The notes: generated by a model not told the origin, from the letters alone. Positions 1-14,610 are shown, numbered from the stretch's first letter. The stretch is DNA of 64,000 nt from Caballeronia grimmiae (GCF_000698555.1 NZ_JFHE01000018.1:1-64000), one strand, 5' to 3'. A program made the numbers and translations.

Positions 1-1
1 C

Positions 2-397
2 CCGTTCAAACCGCGCGGTGACGACTCGCGCCCGAGCTTCGGCGATCGCGGCCCTCGCAGCGACGAACGGCGCCCGTCCAAACCACGCGGCGACGACTCC
101 CGCCCGAGCTTTGGCAATCGCGGCCCCCGCAACGACGATCGTCGCCCGTCCAAACCACGCGGCGACGACTCCCGCCCGAGCTTCGGCGATCGCGGCCCCC
201 GCAACGACGATCGTCGCCCGTCCAAACCACGCGGCGACGACTCCCGCCCGAGCTTCGGCGATCGCGGTCCGCGCACCGACGAACGCCGCCCGTCCAAACC
301 ACGCGGCGACGACTCCCGCGCGAACTTCAGTGATCGCGCCCCCCGCAACGACGATCGGCGCCCGTCCAAACCACGCGGCGACGACTCCCGCCCGAGC
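2..397 (+). repeat. 72-bp in-frame tandem repeat
   Basis: Copies begin at 2, 74, 146, 218, 290 and 362, an exact 72-bp period. There are five full copies plus about half of a sixth, and the array probably continues left of the window. Each unit encodes 24 residues of the form PSKPRGDDSRPSFGDRGPR plus a variable NDDRR/TDERR end. Copies 2 to 4 are nearly identical at DNA level, which suggests recent unit duplication or gene conversion. The array is inside the pseudouridine synthase reading frame. Confidence 0.95.
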
Positions 398-1228
398 GTC
401 GACACCCGCACCACGCGCAACCCCAGTCCGCAAGCACCGCAAGCCGACCGCGCCCCCCGCCCTCACCAGGACGGCCTTGTCCGCCTGTCGAAGGTCATGT
501 CGGAACTCGGCCTATGCTCGCGCCGCGAGGCCGACGAATGGATCGAGAAAGGCTGGGTGCTGGTCGATGGTGAAGTGATGGACACGCTCGGCACGCGCAT
601 CCGCCCCGGTCAGAACATCGAAGTCCTGCCAGCGGCGCATTCGGCGCAGTCGCAACTCGTCACGATCCTGCTGCACAAGCCGGTCGGCTACGTGTCGGGG
701 CAAGCCGAGGACGGCTACGAGCCGGCGGTCACGCTCGTCAATCCGTCGAATCACTGGGAAGAGGATCGCTCCGGCATCCGCTTCACGCCAGGCCATCTGC
801 GCACGCTCGCACCGGCCGGACGTCTCGACATCGACTCGACCGGGCTGCTCGTGCTCACGCAGGACGGCCGCATCGCGAAGCAACTGATCGGCGGGCATTC
901 CGAAGTCGACAAGGAGTACCTCGTGCGCGTGCGATTCGGCGACCACGCCACCGACATCGACCGTCAGTTCCCCGAGGAAAAACTCGCCTTGCTGCGACAC
1001 GGCCTCGAACTCGATGGCGTCCCGCTCAAAACCGCGCAAGTCAGCTGGCAGAACGGCGAGCAGCTTCGTTTCGTGCTGCGCGAAGGCAAGAAGCGGCAGA
1101 TTCGCCGCATGTGCGAGCTGGTCGGCCTGGAGGTGATCGGGCTGAAGCGCATCCGCATGGGACGCGTGATGCTCGGCGCGCTGCCGCCGGGACAGTGGCG
1201 CTATCTCGCGGCGAACGAGGGCTTCTAA
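2..1228 (+). CDS. RsuA/RluB/RluF-family rRNA pseudouridine synthase, 5' truncated, with repeat-rich N-terminus
   Basis: The gene enters from the left edge in the frame starting at base 2. The first ~140 visible residues are a disordered, Arg/Asp/Gly-rich stretch of 24-residue repeats. An S4 RNA-binding domain follows (from about base 482, motif LGLCSRREADEW), then the synthase domain with the catalytic Asp in GRLDIDSTG (codon 827-829) and the conserved GKKRQIRRMCE segment. Family members isomerise a single uridine in 23S or 16S rRNA. The KEYLV segment after the catalytic loop and the QIRRMCE region resemble RluF (23S U2604) more than RluB, but I cannot fix the target. A strong terminator follows. 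The true start lies outside the window. The ATG at 497 is internal: it would cut into the S4 domain, and the open frame continues upstream. Confidence 0.88.
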   Translation, partial: PFKPRGDDSRPSFGDRGPRSDERRPSKPRGDDSRPSFGNRGPRNDDRRPSKPRGDDSRPSFGDRGPRNDDRRPSKPRGDDSRPSFGDRGPRTDERRPSKPRGDDSRANFSDRAPRNDDRRPSKPRGDDSRPSVDTRTTRNPSPQAPQADRAPRPHQDGLVRLSKVMSELGLCSRREADEWIEKGWVLVDGEVMDTLGTRIRPGQNIEVLPAAHSAQSQLVTILLHKPVGYVSGQAEDGYEPAVTLVNPSNHWEEDRSGIRFTPGHLRTLAPAGRLDIDSTGLLVLTQDGRIAKQLIGGHSEVDKEYLVRVRFGDHATDIDRQFPEEKLALLRHGLELDGVPLKTAQVSWQNGEQLRFVLREGKKRQIRRMCELVGLEVIGLKRIRMGRVMLGALPPGQWRYLAANEGF

Positions 1229-1279
1229 CCCGCTGGTCCGTGCTCGCAGCGTCGCAAAATCGCGACACTCGACGATAAA

Positions 1280-1319
1280 AACGGCGCGATCGGTCATCCG
1301 GTCGCGCCGTTATTTTTTG
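1280..1319 (+). terminator. Rho-independent terminator of the pseudouridine synthase gene
   Basis: A 14-bp stem (1280-1293 with 1298-1311, one G-T pair) closes a 4-nt TCAT loop and is followed by ATTTTTTG. It lies 52 bp after the stop codon. Confidence 0.9.
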
Positions 1320-1474
1320 TTCGCTTTTTGGCTAAAGAAAATGGCTTGTCGATCCGTTAGGCAGGATATGCGCGAGGACGCAGATTCCAGCAGACGCGCG
1401 GGGTTTCAGCGGGCGATGGATCACTCTCGCTCGAGCAAAAGCATTCGGCATTGAACGGCAAGGAGGACATCGTC

Positions 1475-1711
1475 ATGGCAGTAGAGATCATCGTTCGTGA
1501 GACGAAAACCGGACTGGAAATTGTCAGCGGCCGCCGACGGCTCCACGCGCTGCTCGCCCTGCAGGATGAGGTGGTCGTGACGAGTCCCGGCATCGGCGAA
1601 ATGGTGATCGCTCGCTTGCCCGATGGCCGCCTGCAAGGGTCCGCCAAACCGGAGCACGTCGCGCTGTTCCGGCGGCACGACACGAGCGGCAATCCGAAAA
1701 CGTTCGCGTAA
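1475..1711 (+). CDS. Small hypothetical protein (78 aa)
   Basis: This is a short cytoplasmic protein beginning MAVEIIVRETKTG; I do not recognise its family. The ATG at 1475 is chosen because a textbook ribosome site, AAGGAGG at 1460-1466, lies 8 bases upstream. An upstream in-frame TTG at 1451 would place the ribosome site inside the gene. There is no signal peptide or membrane segment. Alternating hydrophobic residues and the VVTSPGIGEMVIARLPDGR stretch suggest a small beta-rich fold. It stands alone between two terminators, so it is probably monocistronic, and the second terminator separates it from the convergent def gene. Confidence 0.7.
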   Translation: MAVEIIVRETKTGLEIVSGRRRLHALLALQDEVVVTSPGIGEMVIARLPDGRLQGSAKPEHVALFRRHDTSGNPKTFA

Positions 1712-1715
1712 TAAA

Positions 1716-1745
1716 AAACCCGCTCGCAACGAGCGGGTTTCGGCT
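1716..1745. terminator. Bidirectional terminator between the small gene and def
   Basis: An 11-bp perfect stem (1716-1726 with 1730-1740, AAACCCGCTCG arm) has a 3-nt loop, with A-rich sequence on the left and T-rich on the right. It can therefore serve both convergent genes. Confidence 0.85.
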
Positions 1746-1786
1746 CTTCAACAGGCCGTGCGACGGTCCTGCCGCGGCTTCGGCGT

Positions 1787-5863
<4,077 letters not shown>

Positions 5864-6036
5864 GCACGCTCCACATTCTTTTGAGTTAGGAAGCGCCGCG
5901 CGATCTGTCGCACGCATCTGCCGCGTTCCGGCTTTCGCCGCCGCCTGCCCGATGCGCGCCACTCCGCGCCTGCGCGCCTGACCGGGACATCGCCCGGCCG
6001 TCGTTCAATCATTCAATTTCGCATGACGCTAAGGCG

Positions 6037-9000
6037 TCAGCCATTCTGCGCAAAGCCCGCAGCGGCTTCCATGTCCACCGCCACGATGCGCGATACGCCC
6101 TGCTCCTGCATCGTCACGCCGATCAATTGCTGCGCCATCTCCATCGCGATCTTGTTGTGCGAGATGAACAGGAATTGCGTCTTGACCGACATCGCCCGCA
6201 CGAGATTCGCGAAGCGTTCGGTATTGGCGTCGTCGAGCGGCGCGTCCACTTCGTCGAGCAGACAGAACGGCGCGGGATTCAACTGGAACATCGCGAAGAC
6301 GAGCGCCGTCGCGGTGAGCGCCTTTTCGCCGCCCGAAAGCAGGTGAATCGTCGAATTCTTCTTGCCGGGCGGCTGCGCCATCACCTGCACGCCGGCATCG
6401 AGGATTTCGTCGCCGGTCATGATGAGCTTCGCCTGACCGCCGCCGAAAAGACGCGGGAACAGATCGCCGAAGTGACGATTCACCTCGTCGAACGTGCCTT
6501 GCAGCAACGAACGCGTTTCCTGATCGATCTTCTGGATCGCGTCTTCGAGCGTGCCGATAGCGTTGTTCAGATCGGCCGACTGCGCGTCGAGAAAGTGCTT
6601 GCGCTCGGTCGCCGACGCGAGTTCTTCGAGCGCGGCCATGTTGACCGGGCCGAGCGCGACGATCGCGTTGTTCAGGCGCGTGACTTCGCCCTGCAGATAC
6701 GACGGCTTCAGGTCCGGCGTGAGCTTCGCCTGCAGTTCGACTTCGTCGACGCCCGCCGCCTGCAGTTGCTCGACGAACTGCTCGCCGCTGATGCGCGCCG
6801 CCTGTTCCTTCAACTGCAACTCGTTGATCCTGTCGCGCAGCGGCTGCAGCGAGCGTTCGGCGAAAAGACGCTGTTCGTCGGACTGGCGCAGCCGCGCAGT
6901 CAGATCATCCAGTTCGATGCGCGCCGCATGCAGCGATTCCTCGCGCGCCGCGCGCACTTCGAGCGCGTCCTGCAAGCCGGTTTGCGCCGTCTGCTCGTTG
7001 ATGGTTTCGAGTTCCGCGCGCGCATCTTCCAGCGCGCCCGCGACGCGTTCGCTCTGATCCTGCGCCGTCTCGATGTTGCGCTCGTACTCCGCGATCTTCG
7101 CGGCGAGACCGCGCACGGCGAAGCTCGCGTCGCTTGCGGCGCGCTCCAGTTCGCGCAACTCGTGGCGCGCGCTCGTGAGCGCTTCGTCGAGCGATTCGAA
7201 CGCGAGCTGGTTGTCTTCGAAGCGCGCCTGCAACTGCGCGATTTCCGCGTCGTGCTGTTCGAACGCCGCTTCGGACTCGGCCCGCAACGCGCGCTGCTCT
7301 TCGATCTGCGCGACGATTTCTTCCAGTTCCTCGCCAATCTGCGTACTGCGCTGCGTGTAGCGCTCGTGCGCCTGCGCGAGCTTCAGCACGTCCAGTTGCA
7401 GCGCATGCACGCGCTGCGTCGCGCGCTCGGCGGCGGCGCGGGCATCGGCGAGTGCTTGCGATGCCTGAGTGTGCGCGGCATCGGCGCGCACCGCGCTGGA
7501 CTTCGCTTCATCGGCGAGCAGCGCCTGCGCGCGCACCTGCCGCGTGAGATTTTCGATTTCCTGTGCGCGGGCCAGCATGCCGGACTGCTCGGAATCGGCG
7601 GCATAGAGCTGGACGCCGACGCGCGTCACCGTATGCCCCGCCTTCACGACGAACGCGCCGCCTTCCGGCAACTGCGTGCGCATGGCGAGCGCCTGCGCGA
7701 TGTCGTCCGCGATGAAGGTCGCGCCGAGCCATTCGTTCAGCACCGCGCGCAAGCCCGGATCGTCGATACGCACGAGCGACAGCAACGGCCGCAAGCCCTG
7801 AGGCGCGTCGAACGGCTTGCCCGCGAGGGGCGGCGAATAGAACGCGAGCTTGGCGGGCGGCGCGTCGGTGGCGAACGCCTTCACCCAGTCGAGATTCGAT
7901 ACTTCGAGCGCCGCGAGCCGCTCGCGCAGCACCGCTTCGAGCGCCGCTTCCCAACCGGCTTCGACATGCAGCTTCTTCCACAGACGCGGCAGCGCGCCGA
8001 GTTCGTGCTTGTCGAGCCACGGCTGAATCTTGCCTTCGGTCTGGACGCTTTCCTGAAGCTGCTTCAGCGCCGCAAGGCGCGCTTCCAGCTGGTGAATCTG
8101 TGCGCTTTCCGCCTGCACGCGCTCTTGCGCCGCGCGGCGTTCCGCGTCGAGGCGCGGCACGGTTTCCTGCGCATCGGCGAGGCGCGCCTGAGCTTCGGCG
8201 AGCACCTCTTCGTTCTCGGCAAGCTGCATCCGCAGTTCTTCGAGTTGCGCTTCGTCGGGCGCGTCGAGGCCGCTCGCTTCGTTCTTCAGACGCTCCTGGC
8301 GCTGCTGCAATTGCTGAAGCTGCTGATCCGCGTTGCGCTGATGCGCCGCTTCGAGCTTGAGCGCCTGTTCCGCCCGCGCGATGCCCGCGCGTTCCTCGTT
8401 CAGTTGCGCCTGTGCATCGCGCCAGCGGGCTTCGAGTGCGGGCAATGCGTCGTGCTTCGCGGCGGCGTTTTCTTGCGCGATGGCGGCCTTCTCTTCGCCT
8501 TCGGCCAGCGCTTCGGATGCGGTCTCGATCTCGTCGCGCGCCTTTCGCGCCTGCATCTGCCATTGCTCGCGCTGCGCACTGAGCGCGGCGATCTGCGCCT
8601 GCACGCGATTGCGCGACTCGACGATGAACTTGATCTCCGCTTCCAGCCGGCTCACTTCGGCGTTGGCTTCGTAGAGCGCGCCTTGCGCGCCCTGCATCGC
8701 GTCGCTCGCGCTGTAGTGCGCGACACGAAGCGTTTCCAGTTGCGCTTCCACTTCCCGCAGACGCGCCGTCTGCGCTTCGAGTTCGACCTGCGCTTCGCGG
8801 ATGGCGCGCTGCTGCCGTTCGGCCTCGTTGCCAGCTTCGTTCTTGCGCAACAGCCACAAGAGGCGCTGCTTCTCTTCGCCTTCGGCCTGCAGCTGCTTGT
8901 ACTTGGTCGCGACGATCGCCTGCCCTTCGAGCTTCTCCAGATTCGTCGTCAGTTCGCGGACGATGTCCTCCACGCGCGTCAAATTCTCGCGCGTATCGTG

Positions 9001-9552
9001 CAGACGGTTCTCGGTCTCGCGGCGGCGTTCCTTGTACTTCGACACCCCGGCGGCTTCTTCGAGGAACACGCGCAGCTCTTCCGGCTTCGCTTCGATGATG
9101 CGCGCGATCATGCCCTGCCCGATGATCGCGTACGCGCGCGGACCGAGACCCGTGCCGAGGAAGATGTCCTGAATGTCGCGGCGGCGCGCGGGCAGGTTGT
9201 TGATGTAATAGCTGGAGGTGCCGTCGCGTGTGAGCACGCGTTTCACGGCGATCTCGCCGTAGGCGCTCCACTGTCCGGCGGCGCGGCCATCGGCGTTGTC
9301 GAAGATGAGTTCGACGCTGGCGCGGCTGCCCGGCTTGCGCGCGGTCGATCCGTTGAAGATGACGTCCTGCATCGACTCGCCGCGCAATTCGGATGCGCGC
9401 GATTCGCCGAGCACCCAGCGCACGGCGTCGATGATATTGGACTTGCCGCAGCCATTCGGCCCAACGACGCCGACGAGCTGGCCGGGAACCTGGAAATGCG
9501 TGGGATCGACGAAGGACTTGAAACCAGCGAGTTTGATCGAAGTCAGACGCAC
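6037..9552 (-). CDS. smc: Chromosome segregation protein SMC (1171 aa)
   Basis: SMC is an ATP-driven DNA-organising protein that works with ScpA and ScpB (not in this window). Visible parts: N-terminal Walker A GPNGCGKS at 31-38; a long coiled coil rich in Glu, Gln, Ala and Arg (about 170-500); a globular hinge around 510-660 (WLDKHELGALPRLWKKL, GAFVVKAGHTV); the return coil; signature LSGGEKALTA at about 1072; and Walker B FCLLDEVDAPLD at about 1096. Length is normal for a bacterial SMC. The start at 9552 (MRLTSIKLAGFKSF) is the conserved N-terminus. zipA follows after 173 bp. Confidence 0.97.
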   Translation of the reverse strand: MRLTSIKLAGFKSFVDPTHFQVPGQLVGVVGPNGCGKSNIIDAVRWVLGESRASELRGESMQDVIFNGSTARKPGSRASVELIFDNADGRAAGQWSAYGEIAVKRVLTRDGTSSYYINNLPARRRDIQDIFLGTGLGPRAYAIIGQGMIARIIEAKPEELRVFLEEAAGVSKYKERRRETENRLHDTRENLTRVEDIVRELTTNLEKLEGQAIVATKYKQLQAEGEEKQRLLWLLRKNEAGNEAERQQRAIREAQVELEAQTARLREVEAQLETLRVAHYSASDAMQGAQGALYEANAEVSRLEAEIKFIVESRNRVQAQIAALSAQREQWQMQARKARDEIETASEALAEGEEKAAIAQENAAAKHDALPALEARWRDAQAQLNEERAGIARAEQALKLEAAHQRNADQQLQQLQQRQERLKNEASGLDAPDEAQLEELRMQLAENEEVLAEAQARLADAQETVPRLDAERRAAQERVQAESAQIHQLEARLAALKQLQESVQTEGKIQPWLDKHELGALPRLWKKLHVEAGWEAALEAVLRERLAALEVSNLDWVKAFATDAPPAKLAFYSPPLAGKPFDAPQGLRPLLSLVRIDDPGLRAVLNEWLGATFIADDIAQALAMRTQLPEGGAFVVKAGHTVTRVGVQLYAADSEQSGMLARAQEIENLTRQVRAQALLADEAKSSAVRADAAHTQASQALADARAAAERATQRVHALQLDVLKLAQAHERYTQRSTQIGEELEEIVAQIEEQRALRAESEAAFEQHDAEIAQLQARFEDNQLAFESLDEALTSARHELRELERAASDASFAVRGLAAKIAEYERNIETAQDQSERVAGALEDARAELETINEQTAQTGLQDALEVRAAREESLHAARIELDDLTARLRQSDEQRLFAERSLQPLRDRINELQLKEQAARISGEQFVEQLQAAGVDEVELQAKLTPDLKPSYLQGEVTRLNNAIVALGPVNMAALEELASATERKHFLDAQSADLNNAIGTLEDAIQKIDQETRSLLQGTFDEVNRHFGDLFPRLFGGGQAKLIMTGDEILDAGVQVMAQPPGKKNSTIHLLSGGEKALTATALVFAMFQLNPAPFCLLDEVDAPLDDANTERFANLVRAMSVKTQFLFISHNKIAMEMAQQLIGVTMQEQGVSRIVAVDMEAAAGFAQNG

Positions 9553-9675
9553 GGCGATATCGCTGTTTGAAGTGAAGGACGGAGGGTGAGTTGCAGACGG
9601 GCGGCGGCGCGGCCCATCGCGTGTGTTCGTCTCATGCCCGCGAGAGCCTTTCCGCCCGGTCGCGAGCGGACACCA

Positions 9676-10641
9676 TCATACCATCGCGCGTGTCGGTTTC
9701 TTCTCGCTCGCAGCCTCGGGCGACGGCGCGGGCGATGCTTCGACGGCCTCCCGCGTCTGCCGGTGCACCCACGCCGACAGCACGCACGCCGCCACGATGC
9801 ACGCGCCGCCCGCCCACTCGCGCGGCCCCGGCACTTCGCCCGCGAAGAGCCACGACGACAGCGCCGTCACGACCAGTTCGAAGAGCATGATGATCGACGC
9901 GCGATTGGCCGGCACGCGTGCCAGCCCGATCTGCACGATGACGTTGTTCACTGCCAGCACGACGCCCAGCCCGATCACGATGAACGCCACCGTGCCCATC
10001 TGCGATGCAGCGGGCGGCGTCGGCATCGGCTCGAAAAAGCTCACGAGCGTGGCGACGACCGCCGCGCCGCCGAAGATCACCGCCGTGCGCATCTCGGGCT
10101 TCATGCGGGGCATCGTTCGCGTGATCCTGACGACGAGCACGTTGCTCATCGCGAAGCCCATGCCGCCCATCAGGCCCGCCCACTCCGCGAGATTCGCCGG
10201 CAGCGGCATGCCGAGCGCGGGCGACCAGAGCATGGTCAGTGCGCCTGCGAGCGACAGCATCGATAGCGCGGCGTCGGCGCGCGTGAGGCGATCCTTCAGG
10301 ATGAAATGCGCGAACACCGCCGTCCACGCAGGCGTCAGGTAGAAGAGCAGCAGCACACGCATCACCTGCCCGTGAATCGCGCCCCACACGAAACCGACGC
10401 TCGTCATGCCCGCCGCCAGCCCCAGCGCGACGAGCAGCCAGTGCCATGAAATCGTGCTGATCGCGCGGCGTCTCAGCAACAGGACACACAGGCACGCCGC
10501 GCCGCTCGTCGCCGCGCTGGCGACGGTGCCGGTGAGTCCCATCGACGCGAGCATGCGCATCGGATACCAGACGACGCCCCATACCGAGGCGCCGAGCATG
10601 ATCGCGAGCGTCGGCAGCGCGTTGTGGAAACGGCGGGTCAT
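9676..10641 (-). CDS. EamA/DMT-family transporter (321 aa)
   Basis: This is a membrane protein with about ten hydrophobic helices in two EamA repeats, typical of drug/metabolite exporters of the RhaT/YdcZ-like superfamily. Each repeat starts with a short helix followed by a W/G-rich segment (ASVWGVVWYPMRML near residue 20; AGGACIVAACVLSAW near the end). The ATG at 10641 is chosen because AGGAG lies 9 bases upstream and the first helix starts right after it. The substrate cannot be read from sequence. It is divergent from dapC, with the dapC -10 box lying between them. Confidence 0.85.
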   Translation of the reverse strand: MTRRFHNALPTLAIMLGASVWGVVWYPMRMLASMGLTGTVASAATSGAACLCVLLLRRRAISTISWHWLLVALGLAAGMTSVGFVWGAIHGQVMRVLLLFYLTPAWTAVFAHFILKDRLTRADAALSMLSLAGALTMLWSPALGMPLPANLAEWAGLMGGMGFAMSNVLVVRITRTMPRMKPEMRTAVIFGGAAVVATLVSFFEPMPTPPAASQMGTVAFIVIGLGVVLAVNNVIVQIGLARVPANRASIIMLFELVVTALSSWLFAGEVPGPREWAGGACIVAACVLSAWVHRQTREAVEASPAPSPEAASEKKPTRAMV

Positions 10642-10733
10642 GGCCGGGCTCCTGCGCCCGCTCGTTCGTATCGGTGATGAGTCGTCATCTTGTCGTTCGT
10701 TGCCTCGCGGCCCTTTGCTGCAAAGGCGCGGGG

Positions 10734-10739
10734 TATAAT
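10734..10739 (+). promoter_or_regulatory. Putative -10 element for the dap operon
   Basis: A perfect TATAAT preceded by GGG lies in the divergent EamA/dapC gap; no good -35 is visible. Transcription would start near 10746, so translation starts upstream of this, although in frame, are unlikely. This supports the downstream GTG start for dapC. Confidence 0.5.
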
Positions 10740-10880
10740 CGTGCGCTTCGTCAGTGTCTTTATCGTGCCGCCGCAGCGGGTCTTCCAATGGCCTCGTCAC
10801 GCCGGCATGCATGGCGCTTCGCCGCCGCCCCGATCGCCCGTTTTCCGTTCACTCGTCGTTCATCGCTTACCGGTCACGCC

Positions 10881-12107
10881 GTGAATCCACTTCTTCAGAC
10901 ACTTCAGCCGTATCCGTTCGAAAAGCTCCGCGCGCTCTTCAAAGGCATCGAGCCGCGCGCCGGGTTCACGCCGATCAGCTTCGGCATCGGCGAGCCGAAG
11001 CATCCGACGCCCGAATTGATCCGCGATGCCGTCGTCAATTCGCTCGATGGCCTCGCGGCCTATCCGCCGACGCTCGGAAGCGAACCGCTGCGCGAAGCCA
11101 TCGCCGCGTGGGCTCGCGCGCGCTACGGTCTCGAATCGCTCGATGCGGCCACCGAAGTGCTGCCCGTGTCAGGCTCGCGCGAGGCGCTGTTCGCGCTCGC
11201 GCAGACGGTCATCGACAGCCGCAGCACGCCTGAACTGCGCGAAGCCGAACCGCCGATCGTACTCTGTCCCAACCCGTTCTATCAAATCTACGAAGGCGCG
11301 GCGCTGCTCGCCGGCGCGCAGCCGTACTTCGTCAACAGCGATCCGGCGCGCAACTTCGCGTGCGATTACTCGGCCGTGCCCGCCGATATCTGGGCGCGCA
11401 CGCAGCTGCTCTATGTCTGCTCGCCCGGCAACCCGACGGGCGCCGTGCTGACGCTCGACAACTGGCGCGAACTGTTCGCGCTGTCGGACGAGCATGGCTT
11501 CGTGATCGCGTCCGACGAATGTTATTCGGAGATCTACTTCGACGAAGCGCATCCGCCGCTCGGCGGCCTCGAAGCCGCGCGCGTGCTCAATCGCGGCTTC
11601 GAGCGCCTCGTGATGCTGTCGAGCCTGTCGAAACGATCGAACGTGCCGGGCATGCGTTCGGGCTTCGTCGCGGGCGACGCGGCCATCCTCAAGCAATTCC
11701 TGCTGTATCGCACGTATCACGGCGCGGCGCTGTCCACCGTGTTTCAGCGCGCGAGCATCGCCGCGTGGCGGGATGAAACGCACGTGCGCGACAACCGCGC
11801 GAAGTATGTGAGCAAATTCAATACGGTGACGCCGATGCTCGCCGAGGTGCTGGACGTCCGTTTTCCCGACGCCGCGTTCTATCTCTGGGCGAACGTTTCG
11901 CGCACCGGACTCACCGATACCCAGTTCGCGGCGCGTCTCTACGCCGACTATAATGTGACGGTTCTGCCGGGCTCCTATCTCGCTCGTCCCGCGCATGGCA
12001 CGAATCCCGGCGAAGGGTTCGTCCGCATCGCGCTCGTCGCGGGCGTCGAGGAATGTGTCGAGGGCGCCCGCCGCATCGTCGAATTCTGCCGCACGCTCAA
12101 GTCCTGA
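10881..12107 (+). CDS. dapC: Succinyldiaminopimelate transaminase DapC (408 aa)
   Basis: This class I/II PLP aminotransferase converts N-succinyl-2-amino-6-ketopimelate to N-succinyl-LL-diaminopimelate, for lysine and peptidoglycan. The PLP lysine is in SSLSKRSNVPGMRSG (K251). Other cofactor residues are in VSGSREALFAL, SPGNPTGAV and SDECYSEIY. Adjacency to dapD and dapE gives the specific assignment. The start is taken as the GTG at 10881 (NPLLQTLQPYPFEKLR), where homology to the family begins. An ATG at 10788 is possible but would add a basic, unconserved leader. No clear ribosome site precedes the GTG. Confidence 0.9.
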   Translation: MNPLLQTLQPYPFEKLRALFKGIEPRAGFTPISFGIGEPKHPTPELIRDAVVNSLDGLAAYPPTLGSEPLREAIAAWARARYGLESLDAATEVLPVSGSREALFALAQTVIDSRSTPELREAEPPIVLCPNPFYQIYEGAALLAGAQPYFVNSDPARNFACDYSAVPADIWARTQLLYVCSPGNPTGAVLTLDNWRELFALSDEHGFVIASDECYSEIYFDEAHPPLGGLEAARVLNRGFERLVMLSSLSKRSNVPGMRSGFVAGDAAILKQFLLYRTYHGAALSTVFQRASIAAWRDETHVRDNRAKYVSKFNTVTPMLAEVLDVRFPDAAFYLWANVSRTGLTDTQFAARLYADYNVTVLPGSYLARPAHGTNPGEGFVRIALVAGVEECVEGARRIVEFCRTLKS

Positions 12108-12146
12108 CGGGCGCTGCCGGTCCATCACTCCATCCTTGATATCACT

Positions 12147-12974
12147 ATGTCGCAACAACTTCAGAGCATCATCGACAACGCCTGGGAAAACCGCGCCGAG
12201 CTTTCGCCGAAAGCCGCGCCGGCCGAAGTCCGCGACGCGGTCGCGCACGCCATCGAACAGCTCGACAAGGGCGCGTTGCGCGTGGCCGAGAAGCGCGACG
12301 GCGAGTGGGTCGTCAATCAATGGCTGAAGAAGGCCGTGCTGCTGTCGTTCCGCCTGGAAGACAACGCGCCGATGGCCGCCGGCGGATACTCGCAGTTCTA
12401 CGACAAGGTGCCCTCGAAGTTCGCGAACTACACCGCCGAAGACTTCGCGGCGGGCGGCTTCCGCGTGGTGCCGCCGGCCATCGCGCGCCGCGGCTCGTTC
12501 ATCGCGAAGAACGTCGTGCTGATGCCGTCGTACACCAACATCGGCGCTTACGTCGATGAAGGCACGATGGTCGACACCTGGGCCACCGTCGGCTCGTGCG
12601 CGCAGATCGGCAAGAACGTGCACCTGTCGGGCGGCGTGGGCATCGGCGGCGTGCTGGAGCCGCTGCAGGCGAACCCGGTCATCATCGAGGACAACTGCTT
12701 CATCGGCGCGCGCTCGGAAGTGGTGGAAGGCGTGATCGTCGAAGAAAACTCCGTCATTTCGATGGGCGTGTATCTCGGCCAGTCGACCAAGATCTACGAC
12801 CGCGAAACGGGCGAAGTCACGTATGGCCGCATTCCGGCGGGCTCGGTGGTGGTCGCGGGCAATCTGCCGTCGAAGGACGGCTCGCATAGCCTCTACTGCG
12901 CGGTCATCGTGAAGAAGGTCGACGCCAAGACGCGCGCCAAGGTCGGCCTGAACGAACTGCTGCGAGGCGACTGA
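12147..12974 (+). CDS. dapD: Tetrahydrodipicolinate N-succinyltransferase DapD (275 aa)
   Basis: DapD transfers succinyl from succinyl-CoA to tetrahydrodipicolinate, the step before DapC. The N-terminal helical region ([16 protein letters not shown]) is followed by a left-handed beta-helix of hexapeptide repeats from about residue 105 to 230 ([37 protein letters not shown]). The length of 275 residues is typical. The stop at 12974 is directly followed by the TTG start of the next gene, indicating co-translation. Confidence 0.97.
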   Translation: MSQQLQSIIDNAWENRAELSPKAAPAEVRDAVAHAIEQLDKGALRVAEKRDGEWVVNQWLKKAVLLSFRLEDNAPMAAGGYSQFYDKVPSKFANYTAEDFAAGGFRVVPPAIARRGSFIAKNVVLMPSYTNIGAYVDEGTMVDTWATVGSCAQIGKNVHLSGGVGIGGVLEPLQANPVIIEDNCFIGARSEVVEGVIVEENSVISMGVYLGQSTKIYDRETGEVTYGRIPAGSVVVAGNLPSKDGSHSLYCAVIVKKVDAKTRAKVGLNELLRGD

Positions 12975-12975
12975 T

Positions 12976-13335
12976 TTGGCCAAGACGACTGTCGTGTACG
13001 GCATTCCGAACTGCGACTCGGTGAAGAAGGCCCGCGTGTGGCTCGAAGAGCGCGGCGTGCCGTTCGAATTTCACGACTTCAAGAAAGCCGGCGTGAACGA
13101 GCAGCTGGTTCAGGACTGGCTGAAGGACGTGCCAGTCGATCAGCTCATCAACAAGCGCGGCACCACCTGGCGCGGGCTGTCGGACGTCCACAAGGCCGAA
13201 GCCGACACGACTGCCGGCGCGATCGCGTTGATGATCCACAAGCCGTCGATCATCAAGCGGCCGGTCATCGTCGTGAACGGCCGCGTGAAGACGCTCGGCT
13301 TCTCGGCCGAGCAGTACGAGACGCTCTTCGCGTGA
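12976..13335 (+). CDS. ArsC/Spx-family protein, YffB-like (119 aa)
   Basis: A small thioredoxin-fold protein with the ArsC-family N-terminal motif YGIPNCDSVKKA; the Cys is the presumed redox or thiol-binding residue. The conserved core NKRGTTWRG and KRPVIVVNGR resemble the reductase-like YffB group rather than true arsenate reductases, which carry a different active-site context. It starts at a TTG at 12976, one base after the dapD stop. E. coli also keeps yffB next to dapE, so linkage to diaminopimelate synthesis is broadly conserved although its role is unknown. A glutathione-dependent thiol reductase has been suggested for the family. Confidence 0.85.
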   Translation: MAKTTVVYGIPNCDSVKKARVWLEERGVPFEFHDFKKAGVNEQLVQDWLKDVPVDQLINKRGTTWRGLSDVHKAEADTTAGAIALMIHKPSIIKRPVIVVNGRVKTLGFSAEQYETLFA

Positions 13336-14580
<1,245 letters not shown>

Positions 14581-14610
14581 ATTCATTCGTACAACAACAA
14601 GGAGCCTTCG

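Noticed and set aside
2..397. CRISPR-like array at the left edge
   Set aside because: The 72-bp units are contiguous, with no unique spacers, and stay in the reading frame of the downstream enzyme.
512..1297. Long minus-strand open frame antisense to the pseudouridine synthase
   Set aside because: It is a high-GC shadow frame rich in Arg, Ala and His. The plus strand carries an intact, motif-complete synthase.
6127..9570. 1147-codon plus-strand open frame antisense to smc
   Set aside because: Its striking length comes only from codon bias across the coiled-coil SMC gene. It has no motif and no ribosome site.
11169..13004. 611-codon minus-strand open frame across dapC, dapD and the ArsC-like gene
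   Set aside because: It spans three well-supported genes on the other strand and has shadow composition.
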